The notes under the pieces: generated by a model | Seen by the model: only the letters and a program-made list of their open reading frames with translations | Database searches by the model: none | What the model was told of the DNA's origin: nothing | Part shown: piece after piece, positions 7,975 through 17,208 of the stretch | Numbering within the stretch: the stretch's first letter is position 1 | Layout: each line of letters starts with the position of its first letter | Assembly: GCA_964625145.1 (NCBI GenBank) | Contig: CAZVAQ010000016.1 | Location: 1 to 39,454 of the forward strand | Reading direction: 5' to 3' | Length of the DNA stretch: 39,454 nucleotides | Source: CAYTRP01 sp964625145 | GTDB lineage: Bacteria > Sumerlaeota > Sumerlaeia > SLMS01 > JAHLLQ01 | Made by a program: the position numbers and the translations under genes

Positions 7975-8756
7975 TGAAAGTCACTGGATGCAAAGTCGAT
8001 CTCTTCCGGCCGGGCGGAGCGGACGATGCGGCCGTCCTCGATCCAAAGGATGCGATCCGATCGCTGAAGCATCTTCAGGTCATGGGTGGCGGAGATGATG
8101 GTGACGCCGAATCGATCCTTCAATTCGCCAAGCAGTTCGATCATCTCCTGGCCGGTTCGTTGGTCCAGGTTGGCAGTCGGTTCGTCGGCCAGCACGATGG
8201 CCGGATCGTTTGCCATGGTGCGCGCAATGGCGACGCGTTGCTGTTGGCCGCCGGACAGTTCAGCGGGTTTGTGCAGCAACCGATGTCCCAGCCCCACAAG
8301 AGTCAGCTTCTCGATGGCCCTTTCACGCGCCGTCTCCTCGTCAGTTCCCGCGTAGGCCATGGGGAGCATCACGTTCTCCAGGCAGGTCATCACCTGGATC
8401 AGGTTGAACGTCTGGAAAATGTAGCCAACCTTGCGGCATCGCAACCATGCCAACTCCTCCGTGTCGAGTTGCGCGATGTCCACCTGATCGATGTAGACCT
8501 TGCCGGAGGTGGGTTTTTGCAACGCGCCGACCAGGTTGAACAGGGTGCTCTTGCCGGAACCCGATGGCCCCATGATGGAGAGATACTCGCCGCGTCGGAC
8601 CTCCATGGAGGCCCCGCGCAGCGCCACGGTCTCCACGCTCCCAGTGCGATATACCTTGGTCAGATCCACCGCGCGGACGATGGTGTCCTCCGGCTCGTCG
8701 TCGCGCGGCGAGAACAGGCGGTTGATCTGTTCGCTCGTTGCGTTCATGTCAGACAT
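7971..8756 (-). CDS. ABC transporter ATP-binding protein, MacB/LolD type (second copy)
   Basis: 261 residues with Walker A GPSGSGKST (63-71), Q-loop YIFQTFNLI, signature LSGGQQQRVAIARTM (167-181), Walker B IVLADEPTANLD (187-198) and switch His in SATHD (His225). It is clearly related to the other ATPase of the operon but has about 20 extra N-terminal residues (EQINRLFSPRDDEPED). ATG 8756 is used because a TGAGG box lies five bases upstream; an in-frame ATG at 8747 is an alternative. The start overlaps the FtsX permease stop by eight bases, so permease and ATPase are likely coupled. It is the most probable partner for the permease at 8749-9783. Confidence 0.95.
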   Translation of the reverse strand: MSDMNATSEQINRLFSPRDDEPEDTIVRAVDLTKVYRTGSVETVALRGASMEVRRGEYLSIMGPSGSGKSTLFNLVGALQKPTSGKVYIDQVDIAQLDTEELAWLRCRKVGYIFQTFNLIQVMTCLENVMLPMAYAGTDEETARERAIEKLTLVGLGHRLLHKPAELSGGQQQRVAIARTMANDPAIVLADEPTANLDQRTGQEMIELLGELKDRFGVTIISATHDLKMLQRSDRILWIEDGRIVRSARPEEIDFASSDFH

Positions 8757-9783
8757 TGGACCTCAAGGCATCTGCAGGCACCATCGAGGAGGCCACACCC
8801 GCCGGATAGAGCGCCGCCAACACTGTTAGCACAATTCCGCCGAGTGCCGACAGGATGATCGTCAGCACCAGTGGCGTCATGGCCAATGAACCGAGAACCA
8901 TCCCGAAGCCATAGATGATGCTGTGAAAGCCGATGGCGAATGCCGCGCCGAGCAAGGCACCGGCCAGGCTCCCCGTTCCGCCAATCAGGAGCGACTCGAT
9001 CAGGAAGATGCGACGGATGAGTTGCGATGTCGCGCCGAGACACTTCATCGTGCCGATCTCGCGGAACCGCTCGGTGACGGACATGAGCATCGCGTTGGTG
9101 ATGCCCATCATGGTCACGGCCAGTGCAATCACCATGATCCAAGCCAGGCGGTAGCGGGCCGTCCTTGCCTCGGCGGCGGCGCGATCCAGTTCGGCCTCCG
9201 TCGGCACGCCCGTCAGGGAGACGAGCCGCATGCCGCCATCAACCGTTTCCTCCGCGGCGGAGGCTCGCGTCATGGCGACTGGTCCTGAGAACTCGACCTC
9301 CAACAGCTTGTCGCGCATCGAATCAAAGCCATCCCTGCCGCCAAAGATGACCACGGCATCCGCAGCCTCCGACACGCCGGAACTGGTTAAAGACGTTATG
9401 CCCCGAAGTGTTTGCAGGCTTGATGGGATCGGTCCCGACCAAGCAAGGTCCGCCAATCCCTCCCGGGCCAGGCGCCGCACGAATCGGACTTCCGCCTCGG
9501 TCAGATCGCCGGTGGCAATGACGTTCACTTGCCGATCCGCGAGAACGCCCATCTCCGCGCGCAGGAAGTTCACCATGCGCGATGCCTCTGCCCGCAGGCG
9601 ATCCTCCTCCGCGACACCGGACTTCACCAGGTGCGTCGTCAGCGTCGACGACAGGAACATGATCCCCAGCAACACGCCCGAAACCGTGATCAGCGACCGG
9701 CCGAGGCGAATACGCAGGCCCTGCAGCACGATGCGTGCGGCGGCCTCCAGCGGCAGGTTGACTTGTTCAGGGAACGTGGACAT
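8749..9783 (-). CDS. FtsX-like ABC transporter permease (MacB/LolC type)
   Basis: A 344-residue inner-membrane permease with the standard four-helix MacB/FtsX layout: TM1 at about 27-50 (SLITVSGVLLGIMFLSSTL), an extracytoplasmic domain at about 55-205, TM2 at 213-235, then the hallmark cytoplasmic loop ERFREIGTMKCLGATSQLI (238-256), TM3 and TM4 to the end. The ectodomain is shorter than in MacB itself. ERxREIG is the coupling region contacting the ATPase in this family. The gene overlaps the downstream ATPase by eight bases. Together they would form a mechanotransmission ABC unit acting on a periplasmic or membrane substrate such as a lipoprotein, lipid or peptide; which one is not evident. 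Confidence 0.9.
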   Translation of the reverse strand: MSTFPEQVNLPLEAAARIVLQGLRIRLGRSLITVSGVLLGIMFLSSTLTTHLVKSGVAEEDRLRAEASRMVNFLRAEMGVLADRQVNVIATGDLTEAEVRFVRRLAREGLADLAWSGPIPSSLQTLRGITSLTSSGVSEAADAVVIFGGRDGFDSMRDKLLEVEFSGPVAMTRASAAEETVDGGMRLVSLTGVPTEAELDRAAAEARTARYRLAWIMVIALAVTMMGITNAMLMSVTERFREIGTMKCLGATSQLIRRIFLIESLLIGGTGSLAGALLGAAFAIGFHSIIYGFGMVLGSLAMTPLVLTIILSALGGIVLTVLAALYPAGVASSMVPADALRSNV

Positions 9784-9808
9784 GGCTGTGCGGGTGATGA
9801 TCTGCCTT

Positions 9809-11902
9809 TCAGAATGGAGCTGTCGAGATCGCGGACTTGATGAGCATCAGGGCCATGGTGAGCATGCTGACCAAGCCGACGCCCGTATAATAACCGGCCA
9901 AGAGGGCAGGCGCGACGGTCAGGAATCGCACCTGGCCGTACTTCTTCTGGAAATAGTATCTCCCCAGCAGCGCACCCACCAGCTCCAATAGCATGAAGTG
10001 GGGCAACTGCCCGATGCCGCGGATCATCCCATAGATCAGCATCACCGGCAGGCCGAAAGTGCTGAAGACGACAAAGAGAAGCACACATCCCACGAAGCCC
10101 GCGCCAATCACACGCGGATGGATGGCGCGCATGAACTCGGAGTCTGCGACGCTGTGCTCGATGCCCGAATCCTCGGCGGCGACAAAGGTGGAGGAGAAGA
10201 GAAGCACTTGATTCTTGGCGGCCAACTCCCAATTGACCTGTGCGGCTGGGAACATGGGCGACGGGACGGCTTCCGATTTCCAGATGAAGTTCCAGAAGAA
10301 GATGGACAGAAGGAGCAGGATTGGAAGCGCGACCAGCTCCGTCTTCAGCAGCGAGCGGATGTTCACGCCGGTCAGCTCGTTGATGCGGAATGCCTGGGCC
10401 ATGAATCCATAGTTCTCGAAAGGGACCGGCGCCAGCCAGATGTCGATGCCCTTCGAGCCGGACAAGATGAACGCCCCTTCCTTCACGAAGGGGATGTCAA
10501 CGGTCTGCCCCGAGATGCCCAACAGGCGCGCATTCACATACGAAACGAGCGGGTTGTATACAAACGCGAACAGGAAGAGGAAAACGAGGATGCCCGGTGT
10601 TTGCGGCAGCAAAGTGTGACACAGCCAGATGACGCTGAGGGCGGCGATCACATAAAGGACGAGTGACAGCACAAGTGAATAGTCCCCGCGTCCGGGATGC
10701 GGCGGTTCCCAAACGGACCGGCGGCTGTCACCGGCCTCGCGAGCCAGGCGCGCGGCCCGCAACTTGCCAAGGAGATCGCGCAGCGTGGCGAAGATGCAAA
10801 CCAGCGCAATGCCGCAACCGGCGCCGATGCCAAAGCTCATCCAGAAATCCACGCTGTTGGCAAATGTCGTGTTCACCGTGTCCATTCCCGGCTGCCATTG
10901 GTTCAACACGCCATAGTGCTGCAGGATCGGGTTGATGATCATGGTCATCACGATGGCAATGATTGTCCCCATGACCGCCCAAAACGGCAGGACAAAACCA
11001 AGCAGGATGATCCCCGGATCGAGGGTCACGCCGGTGGGTGTCGCGGGCAGGATGTCCTGCGTCAGCGTCGTCGTGTCGACAAACGGTTGCGGAATCGGGA
11101 AGAACGGCTCGGCCAGGAACAGGCTCGTCACGCCCGGAATGCCAATCTGCACCGCGCCGAACATCAGGCCGATGATGCCGCCAAGGGAGAAGATGCGCCA
11201 CCGCGTTCCCTTCTTCAGCGTCTTGCCATCGGCGTCCTTGCTTTCCTCCGCCACGTTGTCATTGGCCTGCGGCTTGTCGTCCGCCTCTGCCAAGGCGGCG
11301 GCGCCTTGGGCAGCGATGGGTGCCAGCGGGAAAGGCAGATTCTCGACATCCGATGTCAGCCGGAAGAAGAAGTAGCCCAGCGTGTAGCGTTTGACCATGC
11401 CGATCATCAGCAGGAACGCGGCGATGGCGATGGGAACGAGCCAGTCCGAATGCAGCAACGTGCGCTCGGCCAGGGCCTCGCTCTCCGGCGGCGGCATGAA
11501 CCACGCGGGAAAGGCATCGGTCATCCCCGCATCGCGCACCGCATCACTGCCCTGCAGGTACGCGCGATAGACCAGATGCCCCATCGGACCACCGGGGAAC
11601 AGGACATTGGCGGCCATGATCACGCCTGCAGCATGCAACAACACGACGAGATGCTGCTTGCGGAGCGGCTGCATGGCGCGCCGCGCGATCTCCATGAACA
11701 GGATGACCGTCACCCAGGATGCGGCGGGTCCCAAATTACCGCCTGTCATGAGCCCCAGATAGATGGAGCCAGGCAGCATGATGAGGCCGCAGAAGAAGAT
11801 GCCCGCGACGGTCGTCCAGCCAAAGCCGTCCTTGAACTCCTCGGGGCGTTCGAGGAGCGAGCGGTACAGGAGGAGTTCCTTGTCCTCGCGGTTGGTGGCC
11901 AC
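9809..11902 (-). CDS. Large polytopic membrane protein, DUF6785/OPT-like, function unknown
   Basis: 697 residues from GTG 11902, two bases after the upstream stop. There are about 14-16 hydrophobic segments. The first loop reads YLGLMTGGNLGPAASWV (48-64), then a helix ending MEIARRAMQPL. After a loop with FPAWFMPPP comes a helix pair and DVENLPFPLAPI (185-196), where the sister membrane protein at 17209-19809 has IENERYPLPNTAI at the matching place. A charged linker lies at about 205-233. Gly-rich helices and the GNLGP loop recall OPT-type oligopeptide transporters, and relatives may be labelled peptide transporters, but I cannot confirm homology. It sits between the giant permease and the FtsX permease. 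I propose a channel or carrier part of the same envelope machine; function unknown. Confidence 0.7.
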   Translation of the reverse strand: MATNREDKELLLYRSLLERPEEFKDGFGWTTVAGIFFCGLIMLPGSIYLGLMTGGNLGPAASWVTVILFMEIARRAMQPLRKQHLVVLLHAAGVIMAANVLFPGGPMGHLVYRAYLQGSDAVRDAGMTDAFPAWFMPPPESEALAERTLLHSDWLVPIAIAAFLLMIGMVKRYTLGYFFFRLTSDVENLPFPLAPIAAQGAAALAEADDKPQANDNVAEESKDADGKTLKKGTRWRIFSLGGIIGLMFGAVQIGIPGVTSLFLAEPFFPIPQPFVDTTTLTQDILPATPTGVTLDPGIILLGFVLPFWAVMGTIIAIVMTMIINPILQHYGVLNQWQPGMDTVNTTFANSVDFWMSFGIGAGCGIALVCIFATLRDLLGKLRAARLAREAGDSRRSVWEPPHPGRGDYSLVLSLVLYVIAALSVIWLCHTLLPQTPGILVFLFLFAFVYNPLVSYVNARLLGISGQTVDIPFVKEGAFILSGSKGIDIWLAPVPFENYGFMAQAFRINELTGVNIRSLLKTELVALPILLLLSIFFWNFIWKSEAVPSPMFPAAQVNWELAAKNQVLLFSSTFVAAEDSGIEHSVADSEFMRAIHPRVIGAGFVGCVLLFVVFSTFGLPVMLIYGMIRGIGQLPHFMLLELVGALLGRYYFQKKYGQVRFLTVAPALLAGYYTGVGLVSMLTMALMLIKSAISTAPF

Positions 11903-11904
11903 TG

Positions 11905-14900
11905 TCAGCTCCGTGCCTCCATGGCGGAGGTGAATTGCTCGCGTGCTTCCTCGAACATGGCTTGGCGATCCTCCTCGCTGACGGCGCGCCAGTGCAGGAA
12001 ATGCCGGCGCATCTCCGCGACGTACCGATGGTTAAGCCGCACCCACGCGTCGCGCGAACCGGAGAGGATCTCCAACTGCATCCACGCCTTGAACTCGCCC
12101 GTGTCGGGATCGCGCGGGATGGTGATGGTGGCGCGCTGGCTGACGCCCAGATCGTAGGGCTTCAACCACACGGTCGTCTCCACGCCCGGCGCGTCGTCAC
12201 CGTTCTCATTCTGGCCAAGGATGGGCTTCGGCAGAAGACAGTAGAAGCTGCCGCTGCCACCCTCGCCGTGATCGTCCAGGAAGCGCTGGCAGAAGACGAG
12301 CACTGCCATCCGGTCGCGCCAGTTAAAGGTGAAGGGCAGGTCAAACGTGATGGTGGAATCCTGCGGCTCGGGGATCTTCCAGCCGGCCTCCTCCGCGGGT
12401 TGGGCGATTTCCATGGCGGTTCTTGCGGGGAACCATGTGGAGATCAACACCGTGGCGCCGACGGCCATGGACGCGTAGATGGTCGTCAGCGATGTGAACG
12501 TCATGTTCATCCCGCCAGTCATGTCCAATGCGATGAGCAGACGGCCAATCCCTTGGCTCAGTAGATAGCCGCACAGCGAGCCCACCACCACATAGACCAT
12601 GGCCTCGGCCATGAACATGAAGAAGACGTATTTCGGCGCGATGCCAACGGCGTTGTAAACGGCGATCTCGGAGCGACGCTCGTGCACGGAGCCCTTCATC
12701 GTATTCAGGACCGTCAGCGCCACGATGAGCAGCGGGATCGCCAGGTCGATCAGGCCGCTGATTCCCGCCTTGCGCGTGCGCTGCCCGCGATAGGCCATGC
12801 CACCAATGCCATAGTAGGCGGGCCGCTCGGTCTGCTCCAGTATCACGTCGATCTCCTCGCGCGCGCTGCGTGGATCGGCATGGAGGAGGCTCAGCGCGAT
12901 GGACACGTTCGACGCGTCCTTCTCATTGGGGATCTGGATGCCCAGGTCGCGAAGGGGCGCGATGGCGATGCGATCGGTCGGCAGCCGTGGAGCGGATTCG
13001 TCCGCGATGACTTCACCACCTTCCATGACATGGATGCGTGCCATGTTCTCGATGTCGTACGGCAGGATGTCGCGGTTGTCCATGTCGCGAATGGCGGCCA
13101 GCGACTCCGCCTCGAAGACGGCGATGACTTCAAACGTGCGGCCGTTCACCTGGACAGGAACGGGGGCGGAGGCCACGTCTTCGATCCGCAGACCGATGTT
13201 TTCTGCCATGCGGTCCGGGATCATGATCGGCGGCGGCACGCCGGCCACACCCTTGACCTGTTCGGCGGTGAACCACTTGTGCCCCGCGATGACCCGGAGC
13301 TGCGTCTGCAGCGGATCCGTGTGCGTCATCTGGATCAGGGAATGAAAGCGCTGGCTGCGCAGATGTCCGTCGCGATCGTGGATGATCTCCAGCTCCGGAT
13401 TGTTGCCGCGCTTGTCGATCCAGTTTTGCGTGCCGAGGCTCATCTTGCGCGGCGAGACATCGAAGATGTGCTCGTACTTGGAGCGAATGGCAAAGACCTC
13501 GGCATCGGTGAAGCGCTGGAACAGGTCCTTCTTTAGCAGGACGCCCTGGTACGGCGCGCGGCCGATGGCAATCTCCTCGTTCACAATGTCGGTGCGCACG
13601 GAGGTAAAGCTGATCATGGCAAAGGTCATCAGCGAAAGCGTGCCACATGTCAACCACGTGCGCATCTTGCGCCGGTGCATGTTGTTCAGGCCCAGCATGA
13701 AGGCCGATCCAATGACGCCGACGCGGTTGACCTCCGCGGCGGCCACGCGCCCGCGATGCTTGCTCAGCTCCTCCAGGTTCTCCTTGAACTTCTCGGAGAA
13801 CAGCAGGGTCATCGAGCCCGCGATCAGGATCACCGCAAACCCCAGCAGGATCATCAACGAGGAGCGGATGATGGCAAAGGCCGGGTGAAGTTGGTTGAGG
13901 GCCACAAACACCACGAGGAAGATGATGACCTGCGACGCCAGTTGCCGGCGAATGTCTGTGTGACAGAAGACCAGCTTCTCAAAGAAGAAAACAAACGGCA
14001 CCAACAACGCCAGATAGTAGAGAATGCCGATGACCGCCTCGGTCAGCGAGCTGCGCAGGACCGGATGATTCAGCATGGAGTAGGTGGCCGAATCACGCGC
14101 CGCACGGATGGATTCTGTCTTGGGGATAAGTGGATTCTCGGCCCTCTCCAGAAAGCCAAGAGCCTTCTCGTGGTAATCCTCCGTTTGTTCGTCGGCCATG
14201 TGGTGCTGCTGTTGCAGTGTCAGACGCCGATGATTGACTGACGCCAACGAACGCGCCATGTGAAGTGGTGTGTCGCGCAGGATCCCGGCATCGTCGCCTG
14301 TGTAGCCCGGGCCGACAATTTCGCGGCCGGGCTCGGCCTGTCGCAGCATTTCCTTCCAGTCGCGTGGCACATTTAGCATGAACGCGCGTAGCAATTTGGC
14401 GAGGTCATTCTCCGACGAACCGGCCTCGAAGCCCACATAGACCGACTCATCCGGCTCGACATAGGACACGCCGATCCCGAGGTCCGGTTGAATGCGGAAG
14501 TGACAGAAGCGCTCCAACGCGCTCAGCCCGCGGCTTTCGAACAGCCGAATCCCCGAGAAGTCGGTCATGCGCTGGGGATTGGTGACGTCCAGATATGCCA
14601 GGGGCGACGCGCGAAACAGCACCAGCGTCACGTCCTCGATGCGTGGTTCGAACCATGCCAGGTTGACGGACTTGTAGAGCCGCTGCCCGGTCTCGCCTTC
14701 GTCCTTCATCCATGCAATCATCCCATCGGGACCGTGAAGCGCCGCAACCGGCGAGAACCCAAAGGCCCAGATGAAATTGTTCACCCAGAAATCCGACGGC
14801 GTGTTCACTAACTCATACCGGCCGTAGGGATCGGTCATGAGGAGCGGGTGTTGGTAGAACCCGGGATAGGAGTACTCGAATCCAAAGTACGAGCGCGAGG

Positions 14901-17196
14901 CCAACACGGCTCCCTCGATCGGATAACGCGGCACGATGGATTGACCCAGGCCACTGGCCAGCACCCGCCCGCCAAACGTCTTCTTGAGCCAGCCCAGTTG
15001 GATCGGGGCGAACCGGCCATTGCCATGAGCCACTGACAGGAGCAATTCGCCAAAGGTTGCAATGCTGTGGCGCATGGATTCCACATCGCGCATGAATGGG
15101 CGTTCCACCGGGTCAAAGGTGTGGCGATAGGATTGCGCGCGGCCAAAGCTCATGAACGTGTACATGTGGTACCCGAACAGGGTCCACTCCGTGGCGGACA
15201 AATGCAGCACAGGGATCGTATGGCGGGACACATCGGAGGAATGCCAGCGGGACAACTCGGGGACTTCGAAGATCGAGCGGTCGCCAAAGGTCGGATCGGT
15301 TGATGCCAGCCGCTGGCGCGCGGAAGCGACAAGGCTTCCCATCTCGCGCATGTTCGTCTTGATGCCCCATTCGCCATCCCAAAAGCTCAGGCTCTCGCGA
15401 CGTGTCTCCTCGCCCGCGGCAGGCACCATCTTGTTGTCAAAGACGATGAGCTTTTGGTAGGCGATGAAGGTGCGCAGGATCGTGACGCACTGCGACAGGT
15501 GCCTTTCGCGGAACTCGTGATGCCGGGCCAGATGCTCCAGCCGGTCGTGGACGCGCTGGCGAAGCTGGTGCTCGCGCGCGAACTCATCGCCAAAATCAGG
15601 AGAGGAAAGGAGGCTTAGTGGCCTTTGCCCTGCCGCCATGACGGCGATGTCATAGGCTCGCTTCGCGGCCAGGTAACGATTGAAAGTCTGCGAATCGGTG
15701 TCTTCACCGCCCGTGCGCAGGAACGCCAGGCGGGCCTGCAGCATCGGCTCGTGGAGCTCAAAGACAATGGTGTTCAGGACATGGCTGACCTGCTCTGTCA
15801 GGAACTTCTGCGAACCTGCCTCGAGAATGTCGAATTGCTGCTGTGTGAATGCCGGATCGCTGAGGAACCGCGCGTCCGTGAACAATTCCTTCAGAGCGGT
15901 GACTTCTCGAAGTATGTCCGCGTTCGTGTTGCGTTCCAGTTCCCACTTGCGAAGGCGGGCCATGTCCTGCGCGTCGCGGTCGCTCGCGGCGTCATTGTCG
16001 TCGGTGGCAACTTGTCGCGGACCTGTCCGGAACAAATCGCGAATCGGATCGCGTTCCGCGCGCAGGAAATTCTCCTCCAGCAACTTCAGGATATTGTTGT
16101 CTCCATCGCGGGCCATGAACTGCGCGCCAAACGAAACAAAAACGACGTCGCGCACGAGCGAATCCCGGTAGGCGCTGAGGCCTTCCACCAAGGCCAGATG
16201 GGTAGCGACCGGGATGGCCTGCATCGTTCCCGGTGCCAGGTCTGGCAGGATCGACATGGCGTCGTAATTGGTCAGCAGGACCAGCGCGTCCGAACTCTCG
16301 CGCGTGGCGGCTCCGCCCTTGGCCCTCAGGATGCCGATGATCGTCTTGTTGGGAACCTGCTCGAATCGCACGCGTACGCGCAGGCGAACCGTCCGGCCTT
16401 CGTGGGCAAAGATCTCCTCTGTTGCTGCCAGTCGAACAAAGTTTACCGGAATGCTCGACACCATGCCGCCCATCTGGTTCGCGACGCGGTCCCAAGGGAT
16501 CGACGCCATCCCGTCCGGATGGGCCACGATCAGGGCCTTCACACCGAGCTGCGCATAGCGGCTCCAGTCGTACTGCAATGTCTGCGGCACGGCTTCGTCG
16601 GTTGCTTCGATCAGGCCGATGCAATCCTCGAAGCTGCTTCGCGTGGCGATAACCTCGTCGGTCAGCCGAAGCAGCGTCCCCGTGATGCCCTCGTCCGGCG
16701 TCGTGACCGGTTGCAAGTGATTCGGGAGGAACGGGTAGATCTCGATGTTGTTTAGGCGCTGCCCGTATCCATCCTCATCCTTATTGGAATCGACGAGGTA
16801 GATCTCGCGGAACTGGGTCACGGGCGCGACAGTCAGGTTGTCCTGCTCAAGGATCTCCAGGCCGGCACGTTCATATGCCTCGCGAATCATGTTCGCAGTG
16901 GCTGTTGCGCCTTCGCCGCCCATGTACCGCGAGCCATGAGCCAGAATGTCGGCATGAATCTGCGCCACGCGTTCCGGCCTCAGCGCCTCCTGCATCAAGG
17001 ACGGGTCGTAATCATGGCTGGCGGTGATGGAGGGTATGTAGTCATCCGGCCCGAACACCGTGTGCAGCATGCGATGAACGAGGAACAGAAGCAGGAGGAA
17101 GAAGAGCAGCGCGACGGCGCGGCGGCCCATGGACGCATTGCCCCCATCGCCGGATGGCGCGGATGCTGCACGGGGCTGTGTCCTGCCACTGCTCAC
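11905..17196 (-). CDS. Giant fusion: M28-peptidase-like ectodomain (metal ligands lost) plus FtsX/MacB permease
   Basis: 1763 residues from GTG 17196, with GAGG about eight bases upstream. Order of parts: TM1 at 26-43; an M28 aminopeptidase-like domain at about 70-375 (HGSRYMGGEGATATANMI at 87-104, a PA-like insert at about 170-285, NKTIIGILRAKG at 283-293); a helical region at about 375-590; a beta-rich region to about 960; three helices at about 1050-1132; then a complete FtsX half with TM at 1176-1198, a MacB-like periplasmic domain at 1200-1470, HERRSEIAVYNAVGIAPKYV (1505-1524) and three helices to 1595; and a cytoplasmic beta-rich tail. M28 metal motifs are degraded: TNYDA replaces AHYD, and the Asp and Glu-Glu ligands expected further on are not seen. 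It is therefore probably a pseudo-peptidase that binds a peptide or glycan chain and couples this to permease movement. Confidence 0.82.
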   Translation of the reverse strand: MSSGRTQPRAASAPSGDGGNASMGRRAVALLFFLLLLFLVHRMLHTVFGPDDYIPSITASHDYDPSLMQEALRPERVAQIHADILAHGSRYMGGEGATATANMIREAYERAGLEILEQDNLTVAPVTQFREIYLVDSNKDEDGYGQRLNNIEIYPFLPNHLQPVTTPDEGITGTLLRLTDEVIATRSSFEDCIGLIEATDEAVPQTLQYDWSRYAQLGVKALIVAHPDGMASIPWDRVANQMGGMVSSIPVNFVRLAATEEIFAHEGRTVRLRVRVRFEQVPNKTIIGILRAKGGAATRESSDALVLLTNYDAMSILPDLAPGTMQAIPVATHLALVEGLSAYRDSLVRDVVFVSFGAQFMARDGDNNILKLLEENFLRAERDPIRDLFRTGPRQVATDDNDAASDRDAQDMARLRKWELERNTNADILREVTALKELFTDARFLSDPAFTQQQFDILEAGSQKFLTEQVSHVLNTIVFELHEPMLQARLAFLRTGGEDTDSQTFNRYLAAKRAYDIAVMAAGQRPLSLLSSPDFGDEFAREHQLRQRVHDRLEHLARHHEFRERHLSQCVTILRTFIAYQKLIVFDNKMVPAAGEETRRESLSFWDGEWGIKTNMREMGSLVASARQRLASTDPTFGDRSIFEVPELSRWHSSDVSRHTIPVLHLSATEWTLFGYHMYTFMSFGRAQSYRHTFDPVERPFMRDVESMRHSIATFGELLLSVAHGNGRFAPIQLGWLKKTFGGRVLASGLGQSIVPRYPIEGAVLASRSYFGFEYSYPGFYQHPLLMTDPYGRYELVNTPSDFWVNNFIWAFGFSPVAALHGPDGMIAWMKDEGETGQRLYKSVNLAWFEPRIEDVTLVLFRASPLAYLDVTNPQRMTDFSGIRLFESRGLSALERFCHFRIQPDLGIGVSYVEPDESVYVGFEAGSSENDLAKLLRAFMLNVPRDWKEMLRQAEPGREIVGPGYTGDDAGILRDTPLHMARSLASVNHRRLTLQQQHHMADEQTEDYHEKALGFLERAENPLIPKTESIRAARDSATYSMLNHPVLRSSLTEAVIGILYYLALLVPFVFFFEKLVFCHTDIRRQLASQVIIFLVVFVALNQLHPAFAIIRSSLMILLGFAVILIAGSMTLLFSEKFKENLEELSKHRGRVAAAEVNRVGVIGSAFMLGLNNMHRRKMRTWLTCGTLSLMTFAMISFTSVRTDIVNEEIAIGRAPYQGVLLKKDLFQRFTDAEVFAIRSKYEHIFDVSPRKMSLGTQNWIDKRGNNPELEIIHDRDGHLRSQRFHSLIQMTHTDPLQTQLRVIAGHKWFTAEQVKGVAGVPPPIMIPDRMAENIGLRIEDVASAPVPVQVNGRTFEVIAVFEAESLAAIRDMDNRDILPYDIENMARIHVMEGGEVIADESAPRLPTDRIAIAPLRDLGIQIPNEKDASNVSIALSLLHADPRSAREEIDVILEQTERPAYYGIGGMAYRGQRTRKAGISGLIDLAIPLLIVALTVLNTMKGSVHERRSEIAVYNAVGIAPKYVFFMFMAEAMVYVVVGSLCGYLLSQGIGRLLIALDMTGGMNMTFTSLTTIYASMAVGATVLISTWFPARTAMEIAQPAEEAGWKIPEPQDSTITFDLPFTFNWRDRMAVLVFCQRFLDDHGEGGSGSFYCLLPKPILGQNENGDDAPGVETTVWLKPYDLGVSQRATITIPRDPDTGEFKAWMQLEILSGSRDAWVRLNHRYVAEMRRHFLHWRAVSEEDRQAMFEEAREQFTSAMEARS

Positions 17197-17208
17197 GTCA
17201 ATGCCTCG

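Noticed and set aside
10697..12157. Plus-strand open frame of 486 codons over the transport operon
   Set aside because: Antisense to two coherent membrane-protein genes; very high His/Arg/Gln content typical of shadow frames.
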